NCBI GenBank assembly: GCA_044227505.1 | Contig: JBGAWP010000007.1 | Coordinates: forward strand, 1 to 64,000 | Direction: 5' to 3' | DNA from: UBA7236 sp044227505 | Lineage (GTDB): Bacteria > Bacteroidota > Bacteroidia > Chitinophagales > BACL12 | Length of the DNA stretch: 64,000 nucleotides | Shown: positions 27,199 to 35,813 of the stretch, one piece after another | Layout of the letters: each line of letters opens with the position of its first letter | How positions within the stretch are numbered: the stretch's first letter is position 1 | Notes under the pieces: generated by a model | Told to the model about the DNA's origin: nothing | What the model saw: only the letters and a program-made list of their open reading frames with translations | Database searches by the model: none | Translations under genes and position numbers: made by a program

Positions 27199-27740
27199 AT
27201 GGTATATTTTTGTATGAGATGTTTTTTAATTTTTTTTAAAGGAAATGCATCCTCATTCATGAGGTAATGATTCACCAACCCATCAATGGTTGCGAAAAAT
27301 ATTTTTGCCTCCACTGCAGGATTAGGATATTTCATTTTTTTGAAATTTTGAGTAAGTGTTGTCATTACAAGCTGTAAACTCGCATGATAAGTTTCATCAA
27401 GAAATTGTTTTACCGTATTCTGCATACGTATGGAATGAAACAATTTCCAATACTCTTTGTTCTCCTCTACCAGATCAAAAGTGGATTCAATATGTTTTGA
27501 AATAGCCTTTTTCGCATCTTTTTCATTTGTATAAGCTTCCATCGACAATCTGATAACTTCAAATCCCCGATTGAGAATTTCTTTCAGAAGATCGTCTTTC
27601 GACGAATAGAAATTATACATAAGTCCCTGCGCAACCTCTGCCTTTCCGGCGATCATTGCAATAGAAGTTTTGTCGTAACCATGGGCTGCAAACAGCTGCA
27701 GGGCTACATCTGCGATATGTTCTTTTTGATTGGTCTTCAT
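27195..27740 (-). CDS. TetR/AcrR-family transcriptional regulator
   Basis: I take the start at ATG 27740 (MKTNQKEHIADVALQLF), giving 181 residues. The frame stays open further upstream but there encodes promoter and operator sequence. The N-terminal helix-turn-helix is at about 10-50, with LFAAHGYDKTSIAMIAGKA and the typical GLMYNFYSSKDDLL. The C-terminal ligand-binding part is helical. A perfect 18-bp palindrome lies 2 bp upstream of the start codon, next to a good -7 box. The gene therefore very likely represses itself and the coupled hydrolase. The inducer is unknown but may be the hydrolase substrate. Confidence 0.9.
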   Translation of the reverse strand: MKTNQKEHIADVALQLFAAHGYDKTSIAMIAGKAEVAQGLMYNFYSSKDDLLKEILNRGFEVIRLSMEAYTNEKDAKKAISKHIESTFDLVEENKEYWKLFHSIRMQNTVKQFLDETYHASLQLVMTTLTQNFKKMKYPNPAVEAKIFFATIDGLVNHYLMNEDAFPLKKIKKHLIQKYTI

Positions 27741-27742
27741 AA

Positions 27743-27760
27743 TGAATGAACGTTCATTCA
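27743..27760. promoter_or_regulatory. TetR operator, perfect 18-bp palindrome
   Basis: TGAATGAACGTTCATTCA is its own reverse complement. It sits between the -7 box and the start codon of the TetR gene, over the expected transcription start. That is the classic place for autorepression. Confidence 0.8.
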
Positions 27761-27792
27761 CAAAGGTAAACTGCAAATTTCGATTGTCCAAA
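27761..27792 (-). promoter_or_regulatory. Bacteroidota-type promoter of the TetR-hydrolase operon
   Basis: On the minus strand TTTG (27792-27789) is followed after 20 bp by TACCTTTG (27768-27761). This matches the -33 TTTG and -7 TAnnTTTG elements of the Bacteroidota primary sigma factor. Confidence 0.7.
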
Positions 27793-27851
27793 TGTGGCAA
27801 AATTGAGACACAGGGCACAAGACTGGACCTAGGAAATAGGACATATGACAT

Positions 27852-28339
27852 AGGAAATAGGATCTGACCTAGGACAAGGGAAAGGGATTTAGGACTATTT
27901 CGGCTTATTATATTAATTTAATTTCTGATTGATAAATTAAGGTTTCGTTAAAACATTTTGGCGTGTAAGTCATTGCGAGAAATTACGCAGTAATTTCGAA
28001 GCAATCTCCCCAATGTTACCTTAATTTTCCAAAAGGTGAATTCCCAATGATGCCCTAATTATTCAAAGGTGAATCTCGCTCCGGAACCTTTGGCACGTGA
28101 AAAACACCTGGCCACGGCGTTGCATTAAATTTTTATTCCCTCGAAAATTACTTCGTGTAACCTTCGTGACTTTGTGTCTTAGTGGCAAAAAAATATTAAT
28201 TAGAAACTAAAATATCATTCCACAGAAAACTACTTACCGCATTCTTCCCGCAATTGCCGTCTTACCGGCTATTAACATCTATTTTATTTCCGGTATATAT
28301 TCGAAATGCATTAAAAGCAGCCTTCGAGATAAAACTTTC
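27852..28339. repeat. Mosaic of dispersed repeats
   Basis: No gene is visible. In and just before this gap, AGGAAATAGGACATA-type short repeats lie at about 27820-27895. A CATTGCGAGA...GAAGCAATCTC element at 27968-28010 resembles a phrase widespread in bacterial genomes. A block at 28083-28120 contains ACACCTGGCCACGGCG, and a CTTCGTG...CTTTGTG...GTGGCAAAAAAA block lies at 28147-28190. The last two recur in another order and orientation at 51768-51895. A GCCGTCTTACCGGC phrase at 28256-28269 recurs inverted near 55780. Confidence 0.7.
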
Positions 28340-28702
28340 CTAACTTTTTCCTTTTCCAATAATCCCCAAATGCGTATTATGAAAATTGTCCGGAAATTTT
28401 AAGCCATAACCAAATACTCTATCCATACTACTATGCGCAAATAACAATAATCCCACGAACTGTAATTCGGGATTTGTGAGATAAATTCCAAGGAGATAAA
28501 TTAGTATTCCGCTTAATTTGTGATGAAATAAATTATAGGTAAATGCTCCTGTTTTAGTATTGATCAAATATCCGAGCATACTAATATCGGGAGTTAACAA
28601 GAGCGCCCAAAAAACCCACCCTTTAAAATCCAATTGCCAATAAAACAAAAACACCGCTAATAAAAACATAGCCGCTTCTTCCAGTTTAATGAAATTTTTC
28701 AT
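28340..28702 (-). CDS. DUF4260 family membrane protein
   Basis: This is a 120-residue small membrane protein with about three to four hydrophobic helices. It carries the family words LTPDISMLGYL, YNLFHHK and the late FAHSSMDRVFGYGLKF. The function of DUF4260 is unknown. It starts one base after the stop of the arginase-family gene and is surely in the same transcript. The link to amino acid catabolism is only positional. Confidence 0.85.
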   Translation of the reverse strand: MKNFIKLEEAAMFLLAVFLFYWQLDFKGWVFWALLLTPDISMLGYLINTKTGAFTYNLFHHKLSGILIYLLGIYLTNPELQFVGLLLFAHSSMDRVFGYGLKFPDNFHNTHLGIIGKGKS

Positions 28703-28703
28703 A

Positions 28704-29756
28704 TTAAATATTTTTAGTATTCATCGCTTTGATGAAATCGGTGATGATATAGGCAATCAATTTCCCTGTTTTATTATCAACCTGTTTGTGTGCGAGAACA
28801 GGCGCACCTTCGGCTATGTGCAGATATGCAGCATTCAGATTTTCCGCACAAAACCAAACATATTTTCTTACATCCACGGGTAACATTCCGCTTGGAGTTC
28901 TTGCGCTTACCGGAACATTCTGAATGGAATCCAGATCTATTTCAATGCCAACGGCATTTTCATCGCCTCCAAAAAAATCGAAACAAGAACGCAAGGCATC
29001 GTAATAATTAATAGACTCTCTTACAAAAATATTATCGTAAGATTCATAAGCTAATCTGTTGGGATATTGCCGGAACATATCCATTGCAAAACTGATATTA
29101 TAGGATTCATGTAATCCGAAAACCACATATTTATCTAAATAATTTTCCTCAAAAGCAAAAAGAAATCCATTGCCACTATGTCTCCCGTTCATTGGACGCA
29201 TATCGCTGTGCGGATCACAATTTATTACATGTATGGGTTTGGAATTATTTGCAACACTTACACCTTTTATAATTGGATACGCATTATTGTGTCCCCCGCC
29301 AATAACTATTGGAATCTTACCTGCGGAGATAATATTTTTAATAACTTCTGCAACTCTTGCATCCACTTGCTCCACTAGTTTTCTGGCTTTAATTATATCA
29401 GCTTCCAATTTGTAATTTAAAGTGGATGCCATTTCCATCAGATCATCAAAATTTACATGCCCGAGAATTAATATTTCTTCCCCGGATAAAAATTGATTGC
29501 TTTGCATATTAATAAGAAAATCCAAACTCGGTTTCCAAGCGGCATAAGCTCCTCCGCGACCATAATTTGCGCGAACACCGATGTCTTCCGGCAATCCTAA
29601 AACAACAAATTTTGCAGTGGAATTTTTAAGATCAGCAATCCAATTTTCAACATCCGATATTGTTTTTACAAGATCACCAATTTTTTTTTCTCCCTGTCTG
29701 TGACGAATACGAGAATTAATTTCGTCACCACTATAAATTATTAATTGATCTTGCAT
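28704..29756 (-). CDS. Arginase/formimidoylglutamase family hydrolase
   Basis: This is a 350-residue ureohydrolase-fold enzyme that uses two Mn ions. All metal ligands are visible: His156 in GGGHNNAYP, Asp181, His183 and Asp185 in NCDPHSDMRP, and Asp274 and Asp276 in EIDLDSI. Bacteroidota proteins with this opening (QLIIYSGDEINSRI) are usually labelled formimidoylglutamase, the last step of one histidine breakdown route. No other hut genes are nearby, so an arginase- or agmatinase-like substrate remains possible. Downstream DUF4260 is in the same operon. Confidence 0.85.
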   Translation of the reverse strand: MQDQLIIYSGDEINSRIRHRQGEKKIGDLVKTISDVENWIADLKNSTAKFVVLGLPEDIGVRANYGRGGAYAAWKPSLDFLINMQSNQFLSGEEILILGHVNFDDLMEMASTLNYKLEADIIKARKLVEQVDARVAEVIKNIISAGKIPIVIGGGHNNAYPIIKGVSVANNSKPIHVINCDPHSDMRPMNGRHSGNGFLFAFEENYLDKYVVFGLHESYNISFAMDMFRQYPNRLAYESYDNIFVRESINYYDALRSCFDFFGGDENAVGIEIDLDSIQNVPVSARTPSGMLPVDVRKYVWFCAENLNAAYLHIAEGAPVLAHKQVDNKTGKLIAYIITDFIKAMNTKNI

Positions 29757-29934
29757 TTGGAAATTTAATTATTTAAACCTGAATGTAGTATCAACTGTTG
29801 GTAATTACTCAACCCCATCCATAGCGTTCCTTCGAAAGTAGGAGGATATATACCAATGATAACCGATATACCGGCTGTTCATTGGTACATTATTTTCATC
29901 GGTACATTGGTACATCATCCCATTGGTACATTCA
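29757..29934. repeat. ATTGGTACAT-type short repeats
   Basis: From about 29873 to 29934 the words ATTGGTACAT and ATCGGTACAT occur five times with irregular spacing after a GGCTGTTC phrase. The same phrase pair recurs at 55995-56046, next to proS. Confidence 0.7.
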
Positions 29935-31323
29935 TTACAAATGAATCACCTCCCCATATGCCGCCGCTGCTGCTTCCATCAACGCCTCACTCATAGTAGG
30001 ATGTGGGTGAATGGATTTAATTATTTCGTGTCCCGTTGTTTCTAATTTTCTTGCAACAACCACTTCCGCAATTAATTCCGTAACATTTGTACCTATCATA
30101 TGTGCACCTAAAAATTCTCCGTATTTCGCATCAAAAATTACTTTCACAAATCCTTCGGGTGCACCTGCAGCTTTTGCTTTACCACTTGCAGTGAAGGGAA
30201 ATTTTCCAACTTTAATTTCATATCCTCCCGCAATTGCTGCAGCTTCCGTTAATCCAACGCTTGCAATTTCCGGTGAACAATAAGTACATCCCGGAATATT
30301 ATTATAATCAATTCCTTCAGGTTTTAATCCTGCAATTGCTTCCACACAAGTAATTCCTTCAGCACTGGCAACATGCGCCAAGGCAGGTCCGGGAGTTACA
30401 TCACCAATTGCATAATATCCATCCACATTAGTTTTATAATATTTATCAACGGTAATTTTTCCTTTTTCAGTTTTTATTCCTGTTTCTTCTAAACCGATAT
30501 TTTCAATATTTGCAACAACACCGGCAGCACTTAAAACAATATCACATTCAATAATTTCTTCTCCTTTTGTTGTTTTAACTTTTACCTTACAACCCTCACC
30601 GGTAGTATCCACTGCTTCCACACTTGCTTCGGTCATAATTTTAATTCCTTGTTTTTTAAAATTACGAGCGAGTTCTTTTGAAATTTCTTCATCTTCCACA
30701 GGAACCACGCGACTCATAAATTCAACGATGGTAACTTCTGTTCCAATTGAATTATAGAAATAGGCAAATTCAACTCCAATGGCACCTGCTCCAACAACAA
30801 CCATTTTTTTCGGTTGATTTGGTAAATTCATTGCCTCGCGATAACCGATCACTTTTTTGCCATCTTGTTTCATGGTTCCCAATTCTTTTGATCGGGCACC
30901 AGTTGCAATAATGATATGTTTTGCAGTATGAATTGTTTTAACACCTGCAGCATCTGTCACTTCAATATTTTTTCCGGGTTTCAATTTTCCGGTTCCTTGA
31001 ATTACCTCGATTTTATTTTTTTTCATCAAAAAAGTAACCCCTTTGCTCATGCCATCAGCAACATCGCGGCTGCGTTTAACCATAGCAGGAAAATCTGCTT
31101 TCGGTTCTGCAGCAACAATACCATATGCCGAAGCGTGTTTCATATACTCAAACACATTGGCACTTTTGAGCAATGCCTTGGTTGGGATACATCCCCAATT
31201 CAGGCAAATTCCGCCCAATTCTGCCTTTTCCACAATTGCCACCTTCATTCCCAATTGAGAAGCCCTGATCGCAGCCACATAGCCACCCGGACCGCTTCCC
31301 ATTATTATTACGTCGTAGTTCAT
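29935..31323 (-). CDS. lpd: Dihydrolipoyl dehydrogenase
   Basis: This is the E3 flavoprotein of 2-oxoacid dehydrogenase complexes; it reoxidises dihydrolipoamide with NAD. The start is ATG 31323 (MNYDVIIMGSGPGGYV), giving 462 residues. The frame continues upstream through short tandem repeats and would add 58 His/Ser-rich residues that are not real. The FAD loop is GSGPGG (9-14), and the redox disulfide is Cys40/Cys45 in GGICLNWGCIPTK. The NAD loop is VVGAGAIGVEFA, and the C-terminal dimer motif HPHPTMSEAL carries the catalytic His. It stands alone without the E1 and E2 genes. Confidence 0.95.
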   Translation of the reverse strand: MNYDVIIMGSGPGGYVAAIRASQLGMKVAIVEKAELGGICLNWGCIPTKALLKSANVFEYMKHASAYGIVAAEPKADFPAMVKRSRDVADGMSKGVTFLMKKNKIEVIQGTGKLKPGKNIEVTDAAGVKTIHTAKHIIIATGARSKELGTMKQDGKKVIGYREAMNLPNQPKKMVVVGAGAIGVEFAYFYNSIGTEVTIVEFMSRVVPVEDEEISKELARNFKKQGIKIMTEASVEAVDTTGEGCKVKVKTTKGEEIIECDIVLSAAGVVANIENIGLEETGIKTEKGKITVDKYYKTNVDGYYAIGDVTPGPALAHVASAEGITCVEAIAGLKPEGIDYNNIPGCTYCSPEIASVGLTEAAAIAGGYEIKVGKFPFTASGKAKAAGAPEGFVKVIFDAKYGEFLGAHMIGTNVTELIAEVVVARKLETTGHEIIKSIHPHPTMSEALMEAAAAAYGEVIHL

Positions 31324-31338
31324 TTTTTGATTTTTTTG

Positions 31339-31346
31339 CAAAGATA
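31339..31346 (-). promoter_or_regulatory. -7 promoter element of lpd
   Basis: Minus-strand TATCTTTG, an exact TAnnTTTG match, lies 15 bp upstream of the lpd ATG. No matching -33 box is clear. It implies a very short 5' leader. Confidence 0.55.
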
Positions 31347-31359
31347 GGAAAAGAGGGCG

Positions 31360-31760
31360 AGTGGTGAGTAGTGAGTGGTGAGAGGGGAGTGAGTAGGATG
31401 GGAAATGGTGAGTGGGATGTATTGAGCAAGGATGATGGATTGATATCTTGTTGGAACTGATTGGTTCATTGTAAGATATTCCGGACTCACGGTTCACGAA
31501 TAGGTGAGTGGTGAATGGTCAGTGGTGAGTAACTCCTGCTCAGCCGATGATGCGATTTCCTAGTGAAAATTAATCTTTAATGTTGCGTTAATTAAGCTCA
31601 CTATTCACCATTCAGTACTCACTATATGAGTAATGAGTTATGAGTAATGAGTTTGCTACTTGTCTGCTTGGTGGTTTGTTTTCCTATTGGTACCAATAGA
31701 TACACATTAACAATCCACGGACTCACAATTGACGATTCACGATTCACGGTCTTATGATAT
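31360..31760. repeat. GTGAGTAGTGAGTGG-type short tandem repeats
   Basis: Degenerate heptamer-like repeats lie at 31362-31430, 31500-31530 and 31598-31655, in both orientations (GTGAGTGGTGA, TTCACCATTCA, TGAGTAATGAG). A related CACGATTCACG run lies at 31720-31750. I see no gene in this 400-bp gap. Confidence 0.75.
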
Positions 31761-31765
31761 TTCCG

Positions 31766-31773
31766 TATATTTG
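31766..31773 (+). promoter_or_regulatory. -7 promoter element upstream of exported protein
   Basis: TATATTTG, an exact TAnnTTTG match, lies 18 bp before ATG 31792. No convincing -33 box is seen. Confidence 0.45.
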
Positions 31774-31791
31774 TTACAAAATCGCCTCCAA

Positions 31792-32691
31792 ATGAAAATA
31801 ATATTTTTCCCAATATTTATTATACTTTCAATGGTCACCATAAAAGCACAGGTTCCGGAATTTGCGCCGATTGGCGCGAAGTGGTGGTACGACCAGATAG
31901 AAAAGTTTCCACCTTATAATATTGCATATTGGCGTTTTGAAGTAATAAAGGATACCGTAATTGATGATTTACCATTGAGAAAAATTAATAAAACATTTGT
32001 GCATCAGACCGGGGAAAACACAAATTCTTTTTATTTATATTCAGATAGTGGTGAGCTTTTTATTTACAATCCCGAAATTCAAATATTATTTCCATATTTT
32101 AATTTTAATGCAAGCGTAGGAGATACGATTCAAACTTCTGATGAATATGATGGTGTCGCAACAAATATTGTAGACTCTATTGTAAATATTGAAATTGAAG
32201 GCGAAATGCTTAAACGTTATTATCTCTCCATTGTAGGTGACCCATATTATTATTTTGCGATTGATGGGTATTGTGGTTGTTTTACTGAAAGACTGGGAAG
32301 TGATGGATATTTTTTCGCTACATTCGGTGCCGTGGATCCACCGCCGGGTGGACCGCGGAGATGTTATGAAGATGATCTAATAGGATTATACGGAGCAGAT
32401 GATTTAGAGGATTGTGAGTATATTTCCACCGGAATACAGGAAATAATATCATCAAAATTAAATATATACCCCAATCCGGCAGAGGATAAATTATTTGTGA
32501 CATATAACATGTATTCTAAACCTCAAATAAAATTAATTAATCTCGCCGGTGCAGAAATTATTATACCTGAAATAACAAATAATCAGAATATTTTGGAATG
32601 TGATATTAGCAATATTCCGGCAGGGATGTATTTTATTTCGATAATATCGGAAAATGGAATATATGCAACGGAAGTTTTTGTTAAACGATAA
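31792..32691 (+). CDS. T9SS-exported protein of unknown function
   Basis: This is a 299-residue protein. I start at ATG 31792, which gives a clean signal peptide (MKIIFFPIFIILSMVTIKAQ). An earlier in-frame ATG at 31729 only adds repeat-encoded residues. The mature part opens VPEFAPIGAKWWYDQ, a beginning shared by many exported Bacteroidota proteins without known function. A Cys- and Pro-containing stretch (CGCFTERLG, VDPPPGGPRRCYEDD) lies at about 170-210. The C-terminal ~75 residues, from LNIYPNPAEDKLFV to GMYFISI, are a T9SS type A sorting domain. No enzymatic motif is visible. Confidence 0.82.
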   Translation: MKIIFFPIFIILSMVTIKAQVPEFAPIGAKWWYDQIEKFPPYNIAYWRFEVIKDTVIDDLPLRKINKTFVHQTGENTNSFYLYSDSGELFIYNPEIQILFPYFNFNASVGDTIQTSDEYDGVATNIVDSIVNIEIEGEMLKRYYLSIVGDPYYYFAIDGYCGCFTERLGSDGYFFATFGAVDPPPGGPRRCYEDDLIGLYGADDLEDCEYISTGIQEIISSKLNIYPNPAEDKLFVTYNMYSKPQIKLINLAGAEIIIPEITNNQNILECDISNIPAGMYFISIISENGIYATEVFVKR

Positions 32692-32752
32692 TTGTTTTTT
32701 ATTTACCTGTTTTCTCGTAGACTATGTTTCAATTTGAAATAATTTATGATTC

Positions 32753-32816
32753 GTTGAAATTTGTGTTTTTGTAGAGTCGCAAAATTTTGCGACTCTACAA
32801 AAACACAAATTTCAAC
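32753..32816. repeat. Perfect 64-bp palindrome
   Basis: Bases 32753-32784 are the exact reverse complement of 32785-32816, with no unpaired loop. The central word is GAGTCGCAAAATTTTGCGACTC and the outer arm begins GTTGAAATTTGTG. It may serve as the transcription end of the exported-protein gene, but it is far longer than a terminator and lacks a T tract. Confidence 0.9.
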
Positions 32817-33135
32817 CCGGATACTCAGGGAAATATCTAATAACAATCAAAAAATAAAAAACCTGTCTGCCGGCAGTCGCCAGGCAGGCATTAATCGGAT
32901 CACAACCCGGGAGAATATCCTCCGCAATGAACCCTGCAAACCTTATTAACCCTGATAACTCATTGAATACTGAATAAAGAACAAGGAATATAGAATGTTA
33001 ATCGGAACGTAACTCAGAACCTGCCTGACGCTGACGCAGTCGGCAGGCAGGCCCAGAACTCAGAACCCAGAACTCAGAACTGAAACATGTAGTGATCGAC
33101 GAAGGAGATCTACTACATGTCAGAACAAACAACGT
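32817..33135. repeat. Dispersed hairpins between exported protein and glpK
   Basis: Hairpins of the CCTGCCTGCCG / CGGCAGGCAGG family lie at 32862-32888 and 33020-33051; another copy is at 61169-61200. CCCAGAACTCAGAAC short repeats (33052-33082) lead into a CATGTAGT/ACTACATG hairpin at 33086-33119, a distant copy of the array before mraZ. No gene is seen. Confidence 0.8.
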
Positions 33136-34602
33136 TTAACTAAGTTTCTCAACAGCAACTCCCCATTCAAAATACAATTTATCCGCCTCTACTAATTCCA
33201 TTTTTGGAGAAAAAATAGTTGGGTCAGCATTGATCTTTTTCAAATCATCCAATGTAAATAATTCCGCACCAATGCCTGCTAACATTGCTGCGCCTTTTAC
33301 GGTGGATTCTAAATATTCGGGTCTGATGACAGGAATTTGTAATTGGTCACTTTGAAATTGCATCATCCAATTATTTGCGGATGCACCACCATCTACTTTT
33401 AATTCTTTTAATGTAATTCCGGAATCTTTTTTCATGGCTTCAAATACATCGCGAACCTGATAACATATTCCTTCCAATGCAGCGCGAACGATGTGATCTT
33501 TATTTGTTCCTCTGCTCAAACCTGTTATACTGCCTTTTGCGTACATGTCCCAATGCGGAGCGCCTAGACCAGTGAATGCAGGGACAAAATATACTCCTCC
33601 GTTATCAGGTAAGCTAGCCGCAATTTGTTCCGTTTCATCACTGGATTTAATTATTTGAAGATTATCTCTTAACCATTGAATAACAGCACCTGCAATAAAT
33701 ACACTTCCCTCCAAGGCATAGTCAATTTTGCCATCAATTCCCCAGGCGATTGTGTTTAATAGTTTTGATTCAGATAATTGAAATGCTGTTCCTGTATTCA
33801 TCAACATAAAACAGCCTGTTCCATAGGTGTTTTTAGCAGAACCTTTTTCAAAACAACATTGTCCGAATAAGGCAGCCTGTTGATCACCTGCAACACCTTT
33901 TATCGGAATTTCTTTTCCGTTAATATTTGCAAGACCAAAATCATCAACTGAATTTTTTACAGTTGGTAAAATTTGGATGGGGATATTTAATAATTGTAAT
34001 AATGTATCATCCCAACCTATTTTTTTAATATCAAATAACATGGTTCTTGATGCATTACTTACATCTGTTGCAAACATTTTTCCACCTGTGAGTTTCCAAA
34101 TTAACCAGGTATCAATAGTGCCACATAATAAATTCCCTTTTTCGGCTTTTGTTCTTGCACCTTGTACATTATCCAGTATCCAATTGATTTTTGTTCCGGA
34201 AAAATAAGCGTCGATAAGTAATCCGGTAGTTTTGCGAATATATTCCTCGTGACCATTTTGAATTAGTGTTTCACATAATGCCGCTGTCCTTCGATCTTGC
34301 CATACAATTGCGTTATAAATTGGTTCACCTGTATTTTTATCCCATACAACAGTCGTTTCTCGTTGGTTTGTAATTCCTATGGAAACAATATCCTCCACAT
34401 TAATTCCGGAATTTTTAATTACTGCATGAATGGTAAATAATTGGGTCTCCCATATTTCATTGGCATCATGTTCCACCCAGCCTATTTCAGGAAATATTTG
34501 CGTAAATTCTTTTTGTTCCTTTGCTATTTCATTTAAATTCTCATCAAAAAGAATTGTTCTTGATGAAGTGGTTCCCTGATCAATTGCCAGAATATATTTC
34601 AT
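33136..34602 (-). CDS. glpK: Glycerol kinase
   Basis: GlpK phosphorylates glycerol to glycerol-3-phosphate with ATP in the cytosol. It has 488 residues. FGGY-family motifs are the N-terminal AIDQGTTSSRTILFD (residues 5-19), NQRETTVVW, GDQQAALFGQCCF and NTYGTGCFML. A late phosphate loop, KELKVDGGASANNWMMQ, is also present. No glpF or glpD gene is nearby. Five bases upstream is the stop of an endonuclease/phosphatase-type gene, so they share a transcript. The divergent neighbour at 35814 looks like a monoacylglycerol lipase, a plausible source of glycerol. Confidence 0.96.
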   Translation of the reverse strand: MKYILAIDQGTTSSRTILFDENLNEIAKEQKEFTQIFPEIGWVEHDANEIWETQLFTIHAVIKNSGINVEDIVSIGITNQRETTVVWDKNTGEPIYNAIVWQDRRTAALCETLIQNGHEEYIRKTTGLLIDAYFSGTKINWILDNVQGARTKAEKGNLLCGTIDTWLIWKLTGGKMFATDVSNASRTMLFDIKKIGWDDTLLQLLNIPIQILPTVKNSVDDFGLANINGKEIPIKGVAGDQQAALFGQCCFEKGSAKNTYGTGCFMLMNTGTAFQLSESKLLNTIAWGIDGKIDYALEGSVFIAGAVIQWLRDNLQIIKSSDETEQIAASLPDNGGVYFVPAFTGLGAPHWDMYAKGSITGLSRGTNKDHIVRAALEGICYQVRDVFEAMKKDSGITLKELKVDGGASANNWMMQFQSDQLQIPVIRPEYLESTVKGAAMLAGIGAELFTLDDLKKINADPTIFSPKMELVEADKLYFEWGVAVEKLS

Positions 34603-34607
34603 CGCGA

Positions 34608-35684
34608 TTAATTTTTTAATTTAACCTGCATTAGTACAGGCTGATGATCGGAGAATTCAAAATTGGTATTGATCGTTTTTATTTTTTGCAATTCTATGTT
34701 TGGTGAAAGGAGATAAAAATCTATCACTGTTTTAAAAGTTTTATCATTTAAAGGTGTTTCTAAATGCCTGTTTGTAGGAACATCCGGATCATACGCCCAG
34801 AGCCAGTTTTCGGGAGTATAATCAAAACTCATGGATGGAGGCATAAATCCGTCATAACCTCCTATAGGAGCAAAAAAATCGTGTTTAAAATTCGGAGGAC
34901 ATTGGTTCCAGTCGCCCCCAGCTATTACATAATTTCCTTTTTTATATTCTTCTTCCACGTATTTTTTAAGATAATTCATTTCGGCATTTTTTATTTCTCC
35001 GCTTTCATCATACGCAGAATTATGGGTATTGATTATTATTAACTCTTTATTATTTGCCATCGGAAAACGCTGTGCTAAGAAACACCTGTCAAGAAAAAAT
35101 ATTCTTGTAGGCCATGGAAATTTTCCCGGATATTGAAATCGCTTAGATTCTACAGGTTGATATCTCGCAAAAGTTGCAACTCCACCAGTAACTTTCCCCA
35201 TAGGATTGGTGTATGGAACAGGAACAAAATTTACATCGTAATTTAATCCAAAACTTGCCGAATAATTTGTTAATGTATGAAATACACTATCGTATTGATT
35301 AACTCCAAAACTGCGTGCAGAATTAACATCAATTTCCTGTATCAGAAAAAAATCAACGGTATCGTTTGATCTTAATAAATTTAATTGGCCCTGAAAATCC
35401 TTATCCCAAATTTCCTTAGGTGCTCTCACCATTCTTCCGCCATCGTAAAAAAAGTCAGCTTCCTTACCTAGTCCGCCATACCCAATGTTCCAGATCATGA
35501 GATTTATTACGGAATCTATAGAATTTGATGCCAGGGCATTACCCTCTGTTTTAACCTTTTCACTTGTTTCGGGAATGGGTTTATATTCAGTAATTGTTCC
35601 ATAAAGAATTACACCGATCAGATAAAGTGCAACAATTAGCACGAGTAACAGAATGATGCGGAAGGATTTTTTTATATATTTCAT
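34608..35684 (-). CDS. Membrane-anchored endonuclease/exonuclease/phosphatase family protein
   Basis: This is a 358-residue protein. A basic start and one hydrophobic helix (about 9-30) anchor it in the inner membrane or act as a signal. The rest is the EEP fold: NLMIWNIGYGG (start of the domain), FFLIQEIDVNS with the metal-binding Glu, IINTHNSAYD, GGDWNQCPP and the final FSDHQPVLMQV with the catalytic His. This superfamily includes nucleases, sphingomyelinases and inositol phosphatases. The extracytoplasmic location and pairing with glpK make a lipid or phosphodiester substrate more likely than DNA, but that is inference. Confidence 0.82.
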   Translation of the reverse strand: MKYIKKSFRIILLLVLIVALYLIGVILYGTITEYKPIPETSEKVKTEGNALASNSIDSVINLMIWNIGYGGLGKEADFFYDGGRMVRAPKEIWDKDFQGQLNLLRSNDTVDFFLIQEIDVNSARSFGVNQYDSVFHTLTNYSASFGLNYDVNFVPVPYTNPMGKVTGGVATFARYQPVESKRFQYPGKFPWPTRIFFLDRCFLAQRFPMANNKELIIINTHNSAYDESGEIKNAEMNYLKKYVEEEYKKGNYVIAGGDWNQCPPNFKHDFFAPIGGYDGFMPPSMSFDYTPENWLWAYDPDVPTNRHLETPLNDKTFKTVIDFYLLSPNIELQKIKTINTNFEFSDHQPVLMQVKLKN

Positions 35685-35701
35685 AAATTCTGGTATTTAA
35701 C

Positions 35702-35759
35702 GTTGTGGTTGGTGACGGGGGTTGGTGTCCGTGGTTGTGTGTTTTTCACCAACCACAAC
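35702..35759. repeat. 14-bp perfect inverted repeat in divergent promoter region
   Basis: GTTGTGGTTGGTGA (35702-35715) pairs with TCACCAACCACAAC (35746-35759). The loop contains further GTTGGTGTCCGTGGTTGTG repeats. It lies in the 129-bp divergent region between the phosphatase-family gene and the lipase-like gene. It could be an operator or a dispersed repeat. Confidence 0.6.
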
Positions 35760-35813
35760 CACGTTTGTTAATGTCGATTTCAATCCCGAAGGTAAAAGTT
35801 TTACCTTATATTT

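Noticed and set aside
32761..32949. 62-codon open frame over the palindrome
   Set aside because: It starts inside the 64-bp palindrome and runs through a dispersed hairpin; it has no coding signature.
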